Assembly (NCBI GenBank): GCA_903837595.1
Contig: CAILVI010000461.1
Span: 1-33,775, forward strand
Length of the DNA: 33,775 nucleotides
Reading direction: 5' to 3'
DNA from: an uncultured Thiodictyon sp.
GTDB lineage: Bacteria > Pseudomonadota > Gammaproteobacteria > Chromatiales > Chromatiaceae
Part shown: positions 8,348 to 16,629 of the stretch, in pieces
Position numbering within the stretch: the first letter of the stretch is position 1
Layout of the letters: each line of letters opens with the position of its first letter
Program-made: the position numbers and the translations under genes
The notes under the pieces: generated by a model
Told to the model about the DNA's origin: nothing
What the model saw: the letters and a program-made list of their open reading frames with translations, nothing else
The model's database searches: none

Positions 8348-9361
8348 CTACTTGGACGGCGCATAGTGCCGTTCAACGATCGCAGTCAACGCGGCCACCA
8401 CCTCCGCCGTGTCCGCCCCGCTCTTCCCGTCCACCTGGATCACCAACCCGCCCCGTCCGTGTCGACGGACCACGGCACACACCTTGCCGCTATCCTTCGC
8501 TGACACCGTCTCCAGGGTCGCCGTCGCCTTGATGCCTTTCGGTTCTGCCGCCGCACTTGTCAGTATCCGCACGAGGTCCGGCGCACTGGGCTTCTCCGAC
8601 CACCCAGCGAGCTCCTGCGCCTTTTCGATCACCGTCGCGCGGGTCCTACCACTGAGCAGTGGCTTGATCACCCGCGCCTGATTGACCGTAATTTCCCGGA
8701 CGTCGCGCACCGCCATCACCACGGCAGACTCCAGCCTCGCCAAGTCCAGATAGCGACTCAACCAGCCCTCCGATCGCTCCAGATTCATCGCCATCTGCTT
8801 CTGGCTGCCTTCATAGTACAGGTCCAGCGCCTGCAGGTAATCCACCGCCCGTTCAAAATCACTGAGGTCTAACCGATGTCGGTTCTCGATATCCGACAGC
8901 CGAAAGGCCTCCAGATCAGTCAGCTCCCGTTCCTCAATCAGGAAATCATATTTCAGAAACCGCGCCGTCCAGTGCCGGCGCGCCCCGGAGATGACTTCAT
9001 ATTCATGGTCACTGCCACCGGCTACCCGTCGCACGATCGCCGGAAATTCCTGCCCACCTTGTTGCCTGAAGCCCTCAATCAGGTCACCGCAGGATTCCGG
9101 CGACAGCAGATCGTACCGGCGGTTGTGTCGCGCCCAGATACGGCAGCGATCCGGGTCCACCCGCCGCACCACGCGCGTAATCTTCTTGCCCGATGACACC
9201 TCCCAGATCGCCCCTTCGCGCCCGGCCAGGATACCGACGTTAGGTGCCGACACTCCCCGTTGCGGCACGTCCGGCGGCAACGGCTGCGCCGGTTCACTCG
9301 CCGTCACCCGACCGCCCGCGAGCGCCTTGAACATCTCCCCAGTGGAACCTTTAGCTGTCAT
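8348..9361 (-). CDS. parB: ParB-family plasmid partition protein
   Basis: The 337-residue protein has the ParB layout. A variable N-terminal tail is followed by the ParB/Srx core with PDRCRIWARHNRRYDLLSPE, then EYEVISGARRHWTARFL (about 121-136; the usual GERRxR CTP-binding box is GARRHW) and SDIENRHRLDLSDFERAVDY (about 156-175, the ENxxRxDLS box). A helix-turn-helix region (QKQMAMNLERSEGWLSRYLD, about 186-205) follows, and then a C-terminal domain ending GKSGADTAEVVAALTAIVER. ATG 9361 has GGGGAAG about five bases upstream. It lies 22 bases after parA in one operon. It should bind a centromere site and stimulate ParA to separate plasmid copies. Confidence 0.9.
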   Translation of the reverse strand: MTAKGSTGEMFKALAGGRVTASEPAQPLPPDVPQRGVSAPNVGILAGREGAIWEVSSGKKITRVVRRVDPDRCRIWARHNRRYDLLSPESCGDLIEGFRQQGGQEFPAIVRRVAGGSDHEYEVISGARRHWTARFLKYDFLIEERELTDLEAFRLSDIENRHRLDLSDFERAVDYLQALDLYYEGSQKQMAMNLERSEGWLSRYLDLARLESAVVMAVRDVREITVNQARVIKPLLSGRTRATVIEKAQELAGWSEKPSAPDLVRILTSAAAEPKGIKATATLETVSAKDSGKVCAVVRRHGRGGLVIQVDGKSGADTAEVVAALTAIVERHYAPSK

Positions 9362-9383
9362 CTACTTCCCCAGACCGAATTGA

Positions 9384-10541
9384 TTACATGAGCCCCTGGG
9401 CGCGCAGCGCCTTGTGGTGGCTCGGCCAGGTCGCCCGCACGAGATTCAGAATCTCAGCATTCACCAGGTCAAACAGCATCGTCGCCCGGCTCAAGGTCTT
9501 TCTGTTTGCCGAGGTCTTTTCCAGCTCGTAGACCGTTCTCATCATGACCCCCGCGTTGTCCACCGCGGCGGAGTCGTGCATCCGCGCCTGCATCAGATAA
9601 CTGCCAAAGCTCGCCTGGAGATGATCGGCCAGTTGGATATGCACGGGTTTGCCTTCGTTCATCCGCGTCATCAGCACCTTGACGAACTTGGAGCGCACGA
9701 TCCCCACCCGCCGCTCGATCACATCCAGCGTCTCATTGAGCATCTGGATAAACGACACGGTGCTGTAAAAGTCCAAAAGACCAAGGGACATCGGGATGAT
9801 CAGCGCGTTACTCGCGTACAACGCGTTCAGGCTGATCATGCCGAGTGAGGGCGGTGGGTCGATCACCACCACGTCGAAGTTGACCGCAATCGTGTCGATG
9901 CCCTCTTTCAAGCGATCCAACTTGGCGGTTCCCGCTGCCAGGGTGTATTCAGACCGATACAGGTGCAGGTTGGCCGGCACCAGATAGACCCCATCAAAGT
10001 AGGTCGGCCGCACCGCATAGGCCAAGTCCGTCCGATCCCCCTCCAGGTAGGGCAGGAGCGTCTCCTCCGCCCCCAGGTCCGCCTCCGGTACATAGCCAAA
10101 GATCGCCGTCGAGGACGCCTGCGGATCACAATCCACCAGCAACACCCGCAGCCCCTGCCGCGCCAGATACTGAGTCAGGTGAACCGCGGTCGTTGTCTTG
10201 CCCGACCCACCCTTGAAGGATTGACAGCCGATCACAACGGGTTCTTCATCCTGTGCGCGCCGCAGTCGGGTACCAAGGACATCACGCGCCGAGTTGATCT
10301 GGGACAGGGTGTAGCCGACCCGCTTCCCGTTGCGCCCGATCTCCGGGGTGGGCAGTCGTCCTTCCGCCTCCGCATCACGGATGGTCTGGTCACTGCGGCC
10401 GATCAACTCCGCCGCCTCACGCATCGCATAGAGGCGGGTATCACGCTTCACGTGGTCAGGGGCCAGGTTGTAATCTTTGAGTTGATCCCGTACCCCTTGG
10501 ATACGACCCAGGAGGTCTTCAATCGATCGCTTCGCACGCAT
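9384..10541 (-). CDS. parA: ParA-family partition ATPase with N-terminal DNA-binding domain
   Basis: The 385-residue ATPase is of the large, type Ia ParA class. An N-terminal helix-turn-helix of MerR-like type (AAELIGRSDQTIRDAEAEGR) precedes the deviant Walker A box KGGSGKTTT (about 110-118), Walker A' VDCDPQ (about 136-141) and VVVIDPPPSLGMISLNAL. ATG 10541 is chosen over a TTG at 10601 because GAGGAGAGG sits immediately upstream of it. ParAs of this class also repress their own operon through the N-terminal domain; the paired repeats just upstream (10562-10602) are the likely operator. It is divergent from the replication initiator and co-transcribed with parB. Confidence 0.93.
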   Translation of the reverse strand: MRAKRSIEDLLGRIQGVRDQLKDYNLAPDHVKRDTRLYAMREAAELIGRSDQTIRDAEAEGRLPTPEIGRNGKRVGYTLSQINSARDVLGTRLRRAQDEEPVVIGCQSFKGGSGKTTTAVHLTQYLARQGLRVLLVDCDPQASSTAIFGYVPEADLGAEETLLPYLEGDRTDLAYAVRPTYFDGVYLVPANLHLYRSEYTLAAGTAKLDRLKEGIDTIAVNFDVVVIDPPPSLGMISLNALYASNALIIPMSLGLLDFYSTVSFIQMLNETLDVIERRVGIVRSKFVKVLMTRMNEGKPVHIQLADHLQASFGSYLMQARMHDSAAVDNAGVMMRTVYELEKTSANRKTLSRATMLFDLVNAEILNLVRATWPSHHKALRAQGLM

Positions 10542-10561
10542 CAGGTTCCTCTCCTCAAGTG

Positions 10562-10602
10562 GATTTGGCCCAATTAAAGCACTATCCTCAGATTTGGCCA
10601 AT
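10562..10602. promoter_or_regulatory. Paired GATTTGGCC(C)AAT repeats in the parA-repA divergent region
   Basis: GATTTGGCCCAAT (10562-10574) and GATTTGGCCAAT (10591-10602) are direct repeats 29 bases apart. The second contains the palindrome TTGGCCAA. They lie 20-60 bases upstream of the parA start, where a type Ia ParA normally binds to repress its promoter. Assignment is by position and repetition. Confidence 0.6.
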
Positions 10603-10608
10603 CACGAC

Positions 10609-10638
10609 TTGACGAAACCGCCTTCCAGTGTCTATCTT
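10609..10638 (+). promoter_or_regulatory. Candidate sigma-70 promoter of the replication initiator gene
   Basis: TTGACG (10609-10614) and TATCTT (10633-10638) are separated by 18 bases and lie 35 bases before the initiator ATG. The match is good at -35 and moderate at -10. TTTTTCCCAAG just downstream (about 10657-10667) resembles part of the origin iteron, which could allow self-control by the initiator. Confidence 0.5.
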
Positions 10639-10673
10639 ATGGCCTGAAACTTCACGTTTTTCCCAAGCTTCCC

Positions 10674-11768
10674 ATGCATGATGACCCACCCGACGGGGGC
10701 CCCAGGGACCTGAAGCGCACCCTGGCACGTCTGGAGCGCCAGGCGCGGGAACGTACCGCCAAAAACGCGCCTGATGCCTCCACCGCTCCGGCGACCAGCC
10801 CCCGCGGCCGGCCGGCGCGCCGCACCAGCAACGGCACCCCCGGACCGAAGGTCATCGCCGAGGCCAATGCACGCCTGGAGCGTTTTCTGCGCGAGCGGGG
10901 AGTGGAACAGTTTGAACTCTTTCCCTCCGCCGAGTACCCGACACCCTTGACGCGCCTGCCTCTGTTCCCCCCGATACAGCGCAGTACCGCCCGCGAACTG
11001 GCCGCGGCGTCAGACTGGATTACCTTGGAGTCCCGCTGGGACGGGGGAGGGGTTTACAAGGCCGGGCCAGCGCTCACGGTGTACGACGAAGACACCCTGT
11101 TCGGCCTGATGAACATGCGCCAGCAGGGCATGACTGGGCCCGCCGATCGCCTACCCATCGCCGCCCCACCAACCATCGCCGTCAGCGGGCTGGCCCCGGG
11201 GAACGCGGTGCGCGTCCATGCACTGTACTGCCTGGTGTCACAACTCGAAACCGTGATTCAAGGCTACACACCGCCCCGCGGCTGGGGCGGGCGGGCCATC
11301 GCCAAGCGCCGTGAGAGCATGGACAACCTGGCCGCCATCACGCTCAAGTTTCAGAAGCCCAAGGGTGGCGACGCCTTCCACGGTAAACCGGTTCAGCTAC
11401 TCTTCATCGAGTATGTCGCAACCGCCGAGGACGCCTGTTACTACGTCCAGTTTCACCCCTTGGTCTCCCAGTGGCTGGAGGAGTACCGCACCTTCCTGGA
11501 CTTCGACATCCGTCGCCAGCTTTCCCCGTTGGGCAAGGCCATGCACCGCTCACTCGCCAGCCAACGCAGCAACCAAACCTTCTCCATTCCACTCACCGAG
11601 TTCTTCGCCAGCATCGGCGCCTTCGGCGAGCTGCGCGACCGCAAGCGCGAGGCCATCACGCAGCTCGAGCGACTCAAGGAACTGCTGTTTCTGGAGCAAT
11701 TTACGATTACCGGAACCGGGCGCCGCACACCCTGGATACTCGCCGTGACCTTCGTTCAACGACGCTGA
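10674..11768 (+). CDS. Plasmid replication initiator, TrfA/RepA-like
   Basis: The 364-residue protein has a basic, disordered N-terminus (about 1-75), then RLPLFPPIQRSTARELAAAS, a TrfA-like entry motif. A two-winged-helix type body follows, with LTVYDEDTLFGLMNMRQQ, FIEYVATAEDACYYVQFHPL, RRQLSPLGKAMHRSLASQ and a C-terminal DRKREAITQLERLKELLFLE helix. This order resembles the TrfA/RepA family that binds iterons and opens the origin. The strongest support is the place: divergent from parAB and directly followed by iterons and a DnaA box. ATG 10674 is the first in-frame start; no Shine-Dalgarno is visible. Family membership is by eye. Confidence 0.8.
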   Translation: MHDDPPDGGPRDLKRTLARLERQARERTAKNAPDASTAPATSPRGRPARRTSNGTPGPKVIAEANARLERFLRERGVEQFELFPSAEYPTPLTRLPLFPPIQRSTARELAAASDWITLESRWDGGGVYKAGPALTVYDEDTLFGLMNMRQQGMTGPADRLPIAAPPTIAVSGLAPGNAVRVHALYCLVSQLETVIQGYTPPRGWGGRAIAKRRESMDNLAAITLKFQKPKGGDAFHGKPVQLLFIEYVATAEDACYYVQFHPLVSQWLEEYRTFLDFDIRRQLSPLGKAMHRSLASQRSNQTFSIPLTEFFASIGAFGELRDRKREAITQLERLKELLFLEQFTITGTGRRTPWILAVTFVQRR

Positions 11769-11789
11769 TCACACGAGTCGACCGTCGCG

Positions 11790-13010
11790 CCGTCCCTTTT
11801 CCCACGGAAGCAATGCTCTTCAGCCACCCGCGTCGCACGAACCGCCCCGCGACCAAGACCGCAACCGCTAATCCCTGCGAGGAACCATAACGCACACCGT
11901 CCCTTTTCCCACGATAAGCAGTCCCCGGGGTAGCCAAGCACCAGGAACGCGTCCGCCGCACCCGGCCAAGGCCCTGTGACCGTCCTCTTTCCCACGAAGC
12001 AAGACTATCCCGGGATAAGGGCGGCACCCACCCCACTCCCCCGGCCCCGCAGACACCACTTGCATAGCGGCAAAACGCGGCTGCAAACGGCCGCCCCGGC
12101 CACGACAACACATTGTTTTCTTTCAGTGAATGCGGTTATTCTGGCGCCGTGCCCACCCATCCTGCTAACCCCCCAAGCAGGATCCTACCCATCCATAACA
12201 CCGCCCTCTTTCCCACGAAACCCGAAAGCCCCACCTCCGATCAATCAGCCATCCCGTCCAATCCCCAACCCGCGCACCCCGACACGCTGGTCAGATTGTC
12301 GACAGAGCAAACAAGCCATTTTCAGGAAAAACGGCCTGACCAACGGCCTACAAGCCGCCTGAGAAGCCAGCAATTCCGCCCCAACCACTTGCAGGCCGTG
12401 TCCACCTTGCGACCTGAACGCGCGCGCCCTCCCATAGCCACCGCCACCTTGACTCATTCGTGAAGCTGCCGCTTGAGCAAAGCTCCCTAACCCCGCCCCG
12501 ACAGAGCGCCCCTCGCACCATCCCGACGGGGACCGCCGCTAACATGCAAAGCCCCCCGTCGCCCTGTCCTTCCCACCCGTAGCCCCGCAACCCGGCCCAC
12601 CGAACCCACGCCGCATCCGTAAACCCCTCCCCCTCCACCCCAACCAGCCACCTCTGCCGCCCCTCTGGCACCGTCCATTTTCCCACGAAACTGGCGCCAT
12701 AAGCTTTTATAACAACCTCTTACGAATATACCTCGCCGCGACCCGAGTCCCGAGCCCCCGCCGGGGCACAAGCGCAATCCCATCGCGCTCAGGGCGAATC
12801 CACTCCCCAGCGGCGCCCAACTCCACCCCCACGAAGCCATCCCCACCGTCCTCTTTCCCACGTAGTGGAACCCGCTGCACCCACTTATCCACAGAGGCAC
12901 CGCCCACCTTCCCACGCAGCACCGTCCTCTTTCCCCTTATCCCTCGTCCTTCTTCCCACGATCCACCGCCCGTCTTCCCACGAAACGCCGTCTCTTTTCC
13001 CACGAAGCAA
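11790..13010 (+). repeat. About eleven iterons sharing TTCCCACG
   Basis: The copies, all on the plus strand, start at about 11790, 11897, 11980, 12201, 12671, 12846, 12904 (short), 12922 (degenerate, lacks CACG), 12944, 12966 and 12988. The best consensus is CCGTCCTCTTTCCCACGAAG. Spacing is loose for the first five and tight (about 20 bases) for the last five. Same orientation, conserved core and position beside the initiator gene mark them as initiator binding sites. Confidence 0.85.
12885..12893 (+). promoter_or_regulatory. DnaA box TTATCCACA
   Basis: A perfect 9-base match to the strong DnaA box lies between the sixth and seventh iterons and about 150 bases before the AT-rich block. That is the expected arrangement for a host-DnaA-assisted plasmid origin. 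Confidence 0.8.
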
Positions 13011-13068
13011 ACATAAATCGCTTTTCAGGTTATTGATCTTAAAATCCCATTTTCGCCTTCCGCCGCTC

Positions 13069-13108
13069 CTAGTATTTCTTAGTACTCTCTTAGTACCTAA
13101 GTTAGTAC
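13069..13108. repeat. AT-rich TTAGTAC direct repeats (candidate unwinding element)
   Basis: CTAGTAT (13069), TTAGTAC (13079), TTAGTAC (13090) and TTAGTAC (13102) recur every 10-12 bases. The surrounding 13010-13110 is clearly AT-richer than the flanks. It lies just past the dense iteron cluster, where iteron origins keep their DNA unwinding element. Confidence 0.65.
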
Positions 13109-13464
13109 CGCGGCAGTGGCCGCCTCAATCTCTTTTCAAATTTACGAATCCACGCAACTCTCCTGCCTGACCACCTATCCGCTTCCCTCTTCCGCATCAC
13201 AGCAACCGCCTAAGGCCTCTTGCCCTCCCCCAACCATCTTGCGGAATCCATCTCCCAGGCTTCCCCCCTTCCCGTGTCTCACCAGGCTTAACATCCGGCG
13301 CCTGCAACCTTCATTTCCGTCCGGATCACAATTCCTTCGCCACACCCGATCAGGATGCGTCACATCATCCTGACGGCGACCCATGCGGCCCACCGCCGCG
13401 CGTACACGTATAAGCCCCAGCCATTGCTGGATCGGACCAACGCGAGGGATGTGAGGAGTGCGTC

Positions 13465-14376
13465 ATGATCGCCATGCGCAACCGGATGCTTCGAGTGTGG
13501 CTATCTGTCGCTCGCACCTGGTCCAGCAGACCACGCGTTCGGGAGTCGCCTGCGCCTGCCACACCAAAGCCGCCCAGCACCGTTGCACGGCCCTATTCCG
13601 AAGCCGGGCACCCCATTGCCCCGTCCCGGGACTCCGAGCCCTCCAGCGGCCTCTGCCGACCCGCTCGACGACCAACGCTGGATCAAATTGGTCACCGACT
13701 GCGTCGACCTGTTCGACGCAGTCCACTGCCATCTGGAACGTCTCGATCCCGCAGGACTCGAGCTCGCCGAACACGCCTGTTTACGGCTGCAAGAGATCCT
13801 GCACATCCCAGGAATGCCGCGATCATGGCGGGCCTCGGCGGCACCGTTGCAGTTGGTCTTGCGGCCGAGGCGACTTCAGCCACCTTCTTTGCGTCCGCTC
13901 TATTTCTCCCCTTGGCCGTTGGTGCGGCCCTCTGGGTACTGATGCAAGGACGCACGGGCTGGACGCGGACCGCGGGAGTCCAGCTCAAACGCGCCCAGCA
14001 GGAGCTGGACAAGCACCTCAGCGACGTCAGAGACCAGGTGCGCCGCTGCTACTTCGATGTCGACTCCGCGGCCCGCCGACACCAGAGTCTGATGAACGCG
14101 CATTTCCATCAGTTCACGGACATGATTGGCGATTACCTGCAACGCATTGTGCATGAGCAATCCGAGGAGGACAGCCCCGAGCTGGCCCGCCTGACGGAAC
14201 AGGCCAAGCTGGATGAGCAACAGCGCGCCGCCACCTGCCTGGCGGAGCTGCGCGGGCAATTGGTGCCGTGGGGCCAGGTAGGGCAGGGTATCCAGCGGAT
14301 CATCCGGGAGCTGACCGGCATTGAGCAGACACTGGCGGGACTGGGTCAGCCCCCGGTCGAGGAGCAACAGGCATGA
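13465..14376 (+). pseudogene. Coiled-coil membrane protein of a dynamin/Hsp70 cluster, frameshifted
   Basis: ATG 13465 has a good GAGGAG upstream and its frame stays open to 14376. However, the protein-like N-terminal part (DPLDDQRWIKLVTDCVDLFD, HLERLDPAGLELAEHACLRL) lies in another frame at about 13640-13795. The real C-terminal part (AAIMAGLGGTVAVGLAAEAT, a two-helix membrane hairpin, then LKRAQQELDKHLSDVRDQVR, and long helices to the end) is in the frame of the ATG from about 13800. The frame-one sequence between them is Arg/Pro-rich nonsense, so a frameshift near 13795-13815 and probably an earlier one broke the gene. Its stop overlaps the Hsp70 ATG by four bases (ATGA), which shows an original operon. 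I do not recognise a named family. Confidence 0.65.
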
Positions 14377-14949
14377 GTACCGCCACCATCGGCATCGACT
14401 TCGGCGCCACCACCAGCAGCATGGCCTGGGTGAACCCGCGAGGCCAAGGTCATCAAGAACGCCGAGGGCGAGGAGAAGACACCCTCGGTGGTCTGGTTCG
14501 GCACGGACGCCGAACTGGTCGGTACCCCGGCCGAGCAGATGCTAGAGGACGAAGACGAGTGCCCCCGGGTCGTCCAGAGCATCCGCGTGAGTTGCTCAAC
14601 GCCCCCACCCTGGCCCCGCCCGGTCGGCGGGTCAAGGCGGTCGAGGTCGAGGTCGCTGCCGCGATCTTCACCAAGCTCAAGCGTCACGCCGAGGAGCTGC
14701 ACTTCCACGCCCCAGTGGACCGCGCCGTGGTGACCTGTCCCGCCGCCTTCGACATCCTGGAGCGCGAGCCGATCGAGCAGGCGGCGCGGCTCGCCGGTTT
14801 CACCGAGGTGCGGACCTTGGAGGAACCGGTGGCGGCGGCCCTGGCCGATAGCCGTGCCGGTCTTGGTGTGGGTCGGCATGTGCTGGTCTATGACCTGGGC
14901 GGCGGGACCTTCGACCTGGGCTGCGGCCGTCTATCGCCGGAAGCCGCGC
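14373..14949 (+). pseudogene. Hsp70/DnaK-like ATPase, frameshifted and truncated
   Basis: It opens with ATIGIDFGATTSSMAWVNPR, the Hsp70 phosphate-1 loop. The next part, AEGEEKTPSVVWFGTDAELV and GTPAEQMLEDEDECPRVVQS, lies in a second frame (about 14441-14590). The first frame then resumes with ELLNAPTLAPPGRRVKAVEV, LHFHAPVDRAVVTCPAAFD, LAGFTEVRTLEEPVAAALA and VLVYDLGGGTFDL (phosphate-2 loop). Thus two compensating indels bracket about 50 codons. After GGGTFDL the similarity stops, so the second half of the ATPase domain and the substrate domain are missing, and the dynamin gene follows at once. It probably belonged to the small group of Hsp70s encoded beside bacterial dynamins. Confidence 0.8.
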
Positions 14950-16366
14950 ATGAGCGCCATCCAGGAGGAAATCGTCCAGGTTCTGGCGAAATCGGCCGAC
15001 CACCTGCGCATCCCCGGTCTGCCCGGCCCCTCGCCGATGAACAAGCCGCCCTGGCCGGGAAGGTCTACGCCCCCTGCGTGGTCGCGGTCGTCGGCCGGGT
15101 GAAGGCGGGCAAGAGCACCTTCATCAATGCACTGCTCGGCGCCCGGGAGGACCTGGCGACCGTGGGCACCACCGAGACCACGGCCACCATCAACTATTTC
15201 CGCTATGGCCGTCCCGCCGAGCCCGAGCGGCCGGTGCGCTGCTATTGGCGCGCTGGCGGCTATGAGGACTGCCCCGCGAACCTTCTGCGCCAATTGCAGG
15301 GCACTGACCTGGAGATGCTGCGCCGGGCCGAGGGGATCGATCACCTGGAATACCGGCTCGAGCTCGATTACCTGTGCCGGGTGACCCTGGTGGATACCCC
15401 CGGTACGGGCGCCGTGGTGGACGAACACCAGGGGCGCACCGCCGAGTACATGCGTCTCTATGGCCAACTGCGCGAGCGCCACGACCGCGAGACCCAGCAG
15501 ATCGGGGAGAGCAGCGACGCCATCATCTAGCTGATCGGTGCGGAGGCGCGTGCCACCGACCGCGACTTTCTGGAGGAGTTCGGTCAGGCGACCCAGGGGA
15601 CCTCCCGGGCGCTGAACGCCGTCGGGGACATGGCCAAGATCGACCATTCGATGACTGTCCATTGAGCACGGACGAGCGTCGTGCGCTCCTGGGCGGCCTG
15701 AACTGGACCGTCTTCACGACCGTTGCGCGGCTCGCGGCCGACCCGTCCCTCGATCTGCCTGAGGTCGCGGCGCGGTTGTCGCGGATCGCCGGATTCCGGC
15801 CGCTCGGTGAGATGCTGGAGAGCCATTTCCTGAAACGCAGCGAGTTCCTGCGCTGTTAACGCCTCATCGGGGATGCACGTCGGCTGATCAGCGGCATCCG
15901 TTACCAGCGCCTCCCGGCGCTGCGCCAGCGTGAGCGCGACGAGTCGGCGCGCCGGGCGATCGGGCGGTGGCCGCCGAAACTGGCCGAATGGGTGGGGCGG
16001 GCCGCGGCGCCCACTGCCGCGCTGGTGGCCGCGGCGGTCGATGCGGTCGATCGTGACCTGGGGCGAGTCTTTCACCAACTGGAGGAGTACAACGCCGACT
16101 TCGAGGCATTACAGACCCTGGAGCAGCAGGACGCGGGGACCTTTAGCGGGGAGGAGCAGGACGAACTGCGCCGCCTGCTGGGACAATACGGTTAGGGGCG
16201 CGCGGACCGGCTGCCGTTGGACCGCGCCTAGGATACCGGCTACGTAGAGCAACGCCAGCAGCACTGGCGCGACCTCAGCATCCGCGACCGGGCGCCCGCC
16301 CGGCGGGTGGTCGCCGAGCGGGCGGTGGCGCGACTCGGGTTGTTGCTGGACGCGTTGGCGGGCTAA
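14950..16366 (+). pseudogene. Dynamin-like GTPase, broken by frameshifts, an internal deletion and four stops
   Basis: The reconstructed start is MSAIQEEIVQVLAKSADHLR (ATG 14950, GGAAG upstream). After a shift the G domain reads CVVAVVGRVKAGKSTFINAL (G1 P-loop, about 15076-15135), VGTTETTATINYFRYG (G2), then VTLVDTPGTGAV (G3) and NAVGDMAKIDH. An amber stop at 15528 interrupts AII*LIGAEARATDRDF. Near 15650 the frame changes and the region expected after the G4 motif is missing. The rest, CPLSTDERRALLGGLNWTVF, LARLAADP-type helices and DLGRVFHQLEEYNADFEALQ, continues in a third frame with stops at 15857, 16193 and 16229, and ends at 16366. Each stop replaces a single sense codon in otherwise continuous sequence. 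Bacterial dynamin-like proteins remodel membranes; this copy cannot be functional. Confidence 0.85.
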
Positions 16367-16430
16367 GGCGATTTCCAGATATCTCATACCGCAAAAGAGG
16401 TGCTCACGGCAGGATCGGTCGAGCGGCGCT

Positions 16431-16529
16431 GTAGGGTGGATAAGGCGTGCCCATGGGGCCGGGGTGCGCCGCATCCACCAATCCGCGGAGCCGGCGGGGT
16501 GGTGGATGCGCTTCGCTTATCCACCCTAC
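16431..16529. repeat. 99-bp hairpin element with GTAGGGTGGATAAG ends
   Basis: GTAGGGTGGATAAG (16431-16444) and its exact complement (16516-16529) are the ends. An inner GCATCCACC (16471-16479) pairs with GGTGGATGC (16501-16509). The GGATAAGC...GCATCCACC wording resembles short dispersed repeats common in proteobacterial intergenic DNA. It sits between the dynamin remnant and the convergent DUF447 gene and may also end transcription. Confidence 0.7.
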
Positions 16530-16629
16530 TGGGATGATTTTTTCCGGAAATCACCTAAGACCAGCCGCCTCGGATTAACCCTGCGGAAGGGCTTGCCCGA
16601 GGATAGCGATTTCCGCAATCCAATACAGG

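Larger units (their letters stand above)
11769..13120. other. Candidate vegetative replication origin (oriV)
   Basis: This gene-free stretch directly follows the initiator gene. It combines dispersed iterons, a perfect DnaA box and an AT-rich repeat block in an otherwise GC-rich region, the standard parts of an iteron plasmid origin. The plus strand is strikingly pyrimidine-rich (C well above G). Open frames on both strands here are low-complexity and have no recognisable homology. Confidence 0.82.

Noticed and set aside
10542-10601. TTG start giving parA twenty more residues
   Set aside because: ATG 10541 has GAGGAGAGG directly upstream; the extension would run over the presumed operator repeats.
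11976-12463. Plus-strand frames in the origin region
   Set aside because: Pro/Thr/Ser-rich translations caused by the C-rich iteron strand; no homology and no ribosome sites.
14373-15530. A natural Hsp70-dynamin fusion protein
   Set aside because: The single open frame passes through out-of-frame nonsense at about 14441-14590 and about 14936-15040, so it is an accident of compensating shifts, not a real fusion.
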